Positions 5,789-6,738 of a DNA stretch of 6,738 nt are shown piece after piece. Source of the stretch: Gammaproteobacteria bacterium (lineage in GTDB: Bacteria; Pseudomonadota; Gammaproteobacteria; SZUA-229); the NCBI GenBank assembly GCA_011051475.1, contig DRLE01000193.1, positions 1 to 6,738 of the forward strand. The letters are read 5' to 3'. Numbering within the stretch: the stretch's first letter is position 1; each line of letters begins with the position of its first letter. The position numbers and the translations under genes were made by a program. The notes under the pieces were generated by a model that ran no database searches, was not told where the DNA came from, and saw only the letters and a list, made by a program, of their open reading frames with translations.

Positions 5789-6738
5789 TTATGCGGGTGC
5801 AGCGGCCATGACCGGCTCGCCGTTAATGCGCTCGGATACTGACGGCTGCAGCGGGCGTGCCGCAGCCGCCAGGGCGCGGGTTATGGCATTGATTACCGCC
5901 CATTTCTGCGAGCACCACTGGGGCGCCAGCAGAATGCGGGAAGCGGCGGTGCCGGTAATGCGGTGAAAGATGACTTCGGGCGGTGTGCGCCTGACGATTT
6001 CCACGATATCGCTGACATAATCGCTCATGCTCATGGGTCGGTATTCGCCGCGGCGCCATTCATTGGCCAGTTGCGTGCCTTTGACCACGTGCAGAGGATG
6101 AATCTTGAGACCGTCAACGCCCAGTTCCAGCACGCGTTCCAGCGAAGTCAGATGCTGCGGTGTGGACTCACCGGGCAGACCCAGTATCAGGTGGGTGCAA
6201 ACCGGAATACCCCGGCTGCGGGCTTTTTGTACCGCCTGGCGGTATTCGGCAAAGCCGTGGCCACGGTTGACCCGTTCCAGGGTTTTATCGAAAGCGGACT
6301 GCAGGCCAAGTTCCAGCCAGACCTCATAACCCTGCTGGCGGTAAGCGGCCAGCAGGTCGAGCACCGCATCCGGCACGCAGTCAGGGCGGGTGCCGACATC
6401 GAGGCCGATAACATCATCGTGCTGCAGGGCGCTGTCATACAGCCTGCTCAGCTCGCGAACGTCGGCATAGGTATTGGTATAGGCCTGGAAATAGGCAATG
6501 TATTTTCTTGCGCCGGTGCGTTTTCGTATCACCCGGCGGCCGGCTTCAATCTGTTCGGCAATATTATCCGGCCGGCGGCCATTGGGGCTGAACGACACAT
6601 TATTGCAGAAGGTGCAGCCGCCCCGGCCGATACTGCCGTCGCGGTTGGGGCAGGTAAAACCGGCATCGATGGCAACCTTGTGCACACGCTCGCCGTAGCG
6701 CTGCAGCATGCTCTGGCCGAAGGTATTGATGTACTGTG
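5789..6738 (-). CDS. YhcC/TIGR01212-family radical SAM protein (5' end cut by window)
   Basis: A radical S-adenosylmethionine protein of the YhcC family, related to the Elp3 radical SAM domain. The reaction of the family is not firmly known to me. The cluster motif is CPNRDGSIGRGGCTFC (cysteines spaced C-x11-C-x2-C; C20, C32 and C35 counted from the Met at 6709). Family blocks follow: IAYFQAYTNTYA, GLDVGTRPDCVPDAVLDLL, GYEVWLELGLQSA, RVNRGH, HLILGLPGE, GVDGLKIHPLHVVKGT and TPPEVIFHRITG, near the C-terminus LLAPQWCSQKW. The reading frame stays open to the window edge, where it encodes QYINTFGQSMLQRYGERVHK; E. coli YhcC has a similar segment before its own RYG, so the true start is beyond 6738 and the Met at 6709 is internal. 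In E. coli yhcC is not next to ubiUV; here it leads the operon, in a place where ubiT might be expected. Confidence 0.94.
   Translation of the reverse strand, partial: QYINTFGQSMLQRYGERVHKVAIDAGFTCPNRDGSIGRGGCTFCNNVSFSPNGRRPDNIAEQIEAGRRVIRKRTGARKYIAYFQAYTNTYADVRELSRLYDSALQHDDVIGLDVGTRPDCVPDAVLDLLAAYRQQGYEVWLELGLQSAFDKTLERVNRGHGFAEYRQAVQKARSRGIPVCTHLILGLPGESTPQHLTSLERVLELGVDGLKIHPLHVVKGTQLANEWRRGEYRPMSMSDYVSDIVEIVRRTPPEVIFHRITGTAASRILLAPQWCSQKWAVINAITRALAAAARPLQPSVSERINGEPVMAAAPA

Overview
The window reads as a chromosomal segment of a ubiquinone-making proteobacterium, most likely a gammaproteobacterium. The evidence is the UbiU/UbiV pair, the YhcC-type radical SAM protein, a Tat-exported dehydrogenase subunit, moderately high GC coding sequence, and several families of short palindromic repeats in the spacers. 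I cannot name a genus. All six protein genes lie on the minus strand, so the window is transcribed from high to low coordinates.

Right half (3781 to 6738): a tightly packed run in the order yhcC-like radical SAM protein (5' end outside the window), ubiU, ubiV and a TauD/TfdA-type Fe(II)/2-oxoglutarate dioxygenase. The gaps are 34, 10 and 13 bp, so this is very probably one operon. UbiU and UbiV are the iron-sulfur proteins of oxygen-independent ubiquinone synthesis, and all eight cluster cysteines are present. The dioxygenase consumes O2 and keeps its full metal and 2-oxoglutarate binding set, which makes its place in this operon the most intriguing point of the window. The third known partner, ubiT, is not in the window.

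Left half (1 to 2845): a Tat-exported protein resembling gluconate 2-dehydrogenase subunit 3, and a GMC-family flavoprotein, probably its catalytic partner. By eye, the flavoprotein lacks the His/Asn pair normally found in the GMC active site. No cytochrome subunit is visible.

Each of the three spacers around these two genes carries a different inverted-repeat element: CACAGAGG-type arms at 1-159, CGCAAAG-type arms at 1870-2063 enclosing a REPIN-like doublet, and a TGTCAT..TGAGCG-type pair at 2744-2834. Each begins 11 to 34 nt downstream of a stop codon, while the packed ubi operon has none. They may work as 3' mRNA structures or terminators, or simply be dispersed non-autonomous repeats tolerated there.
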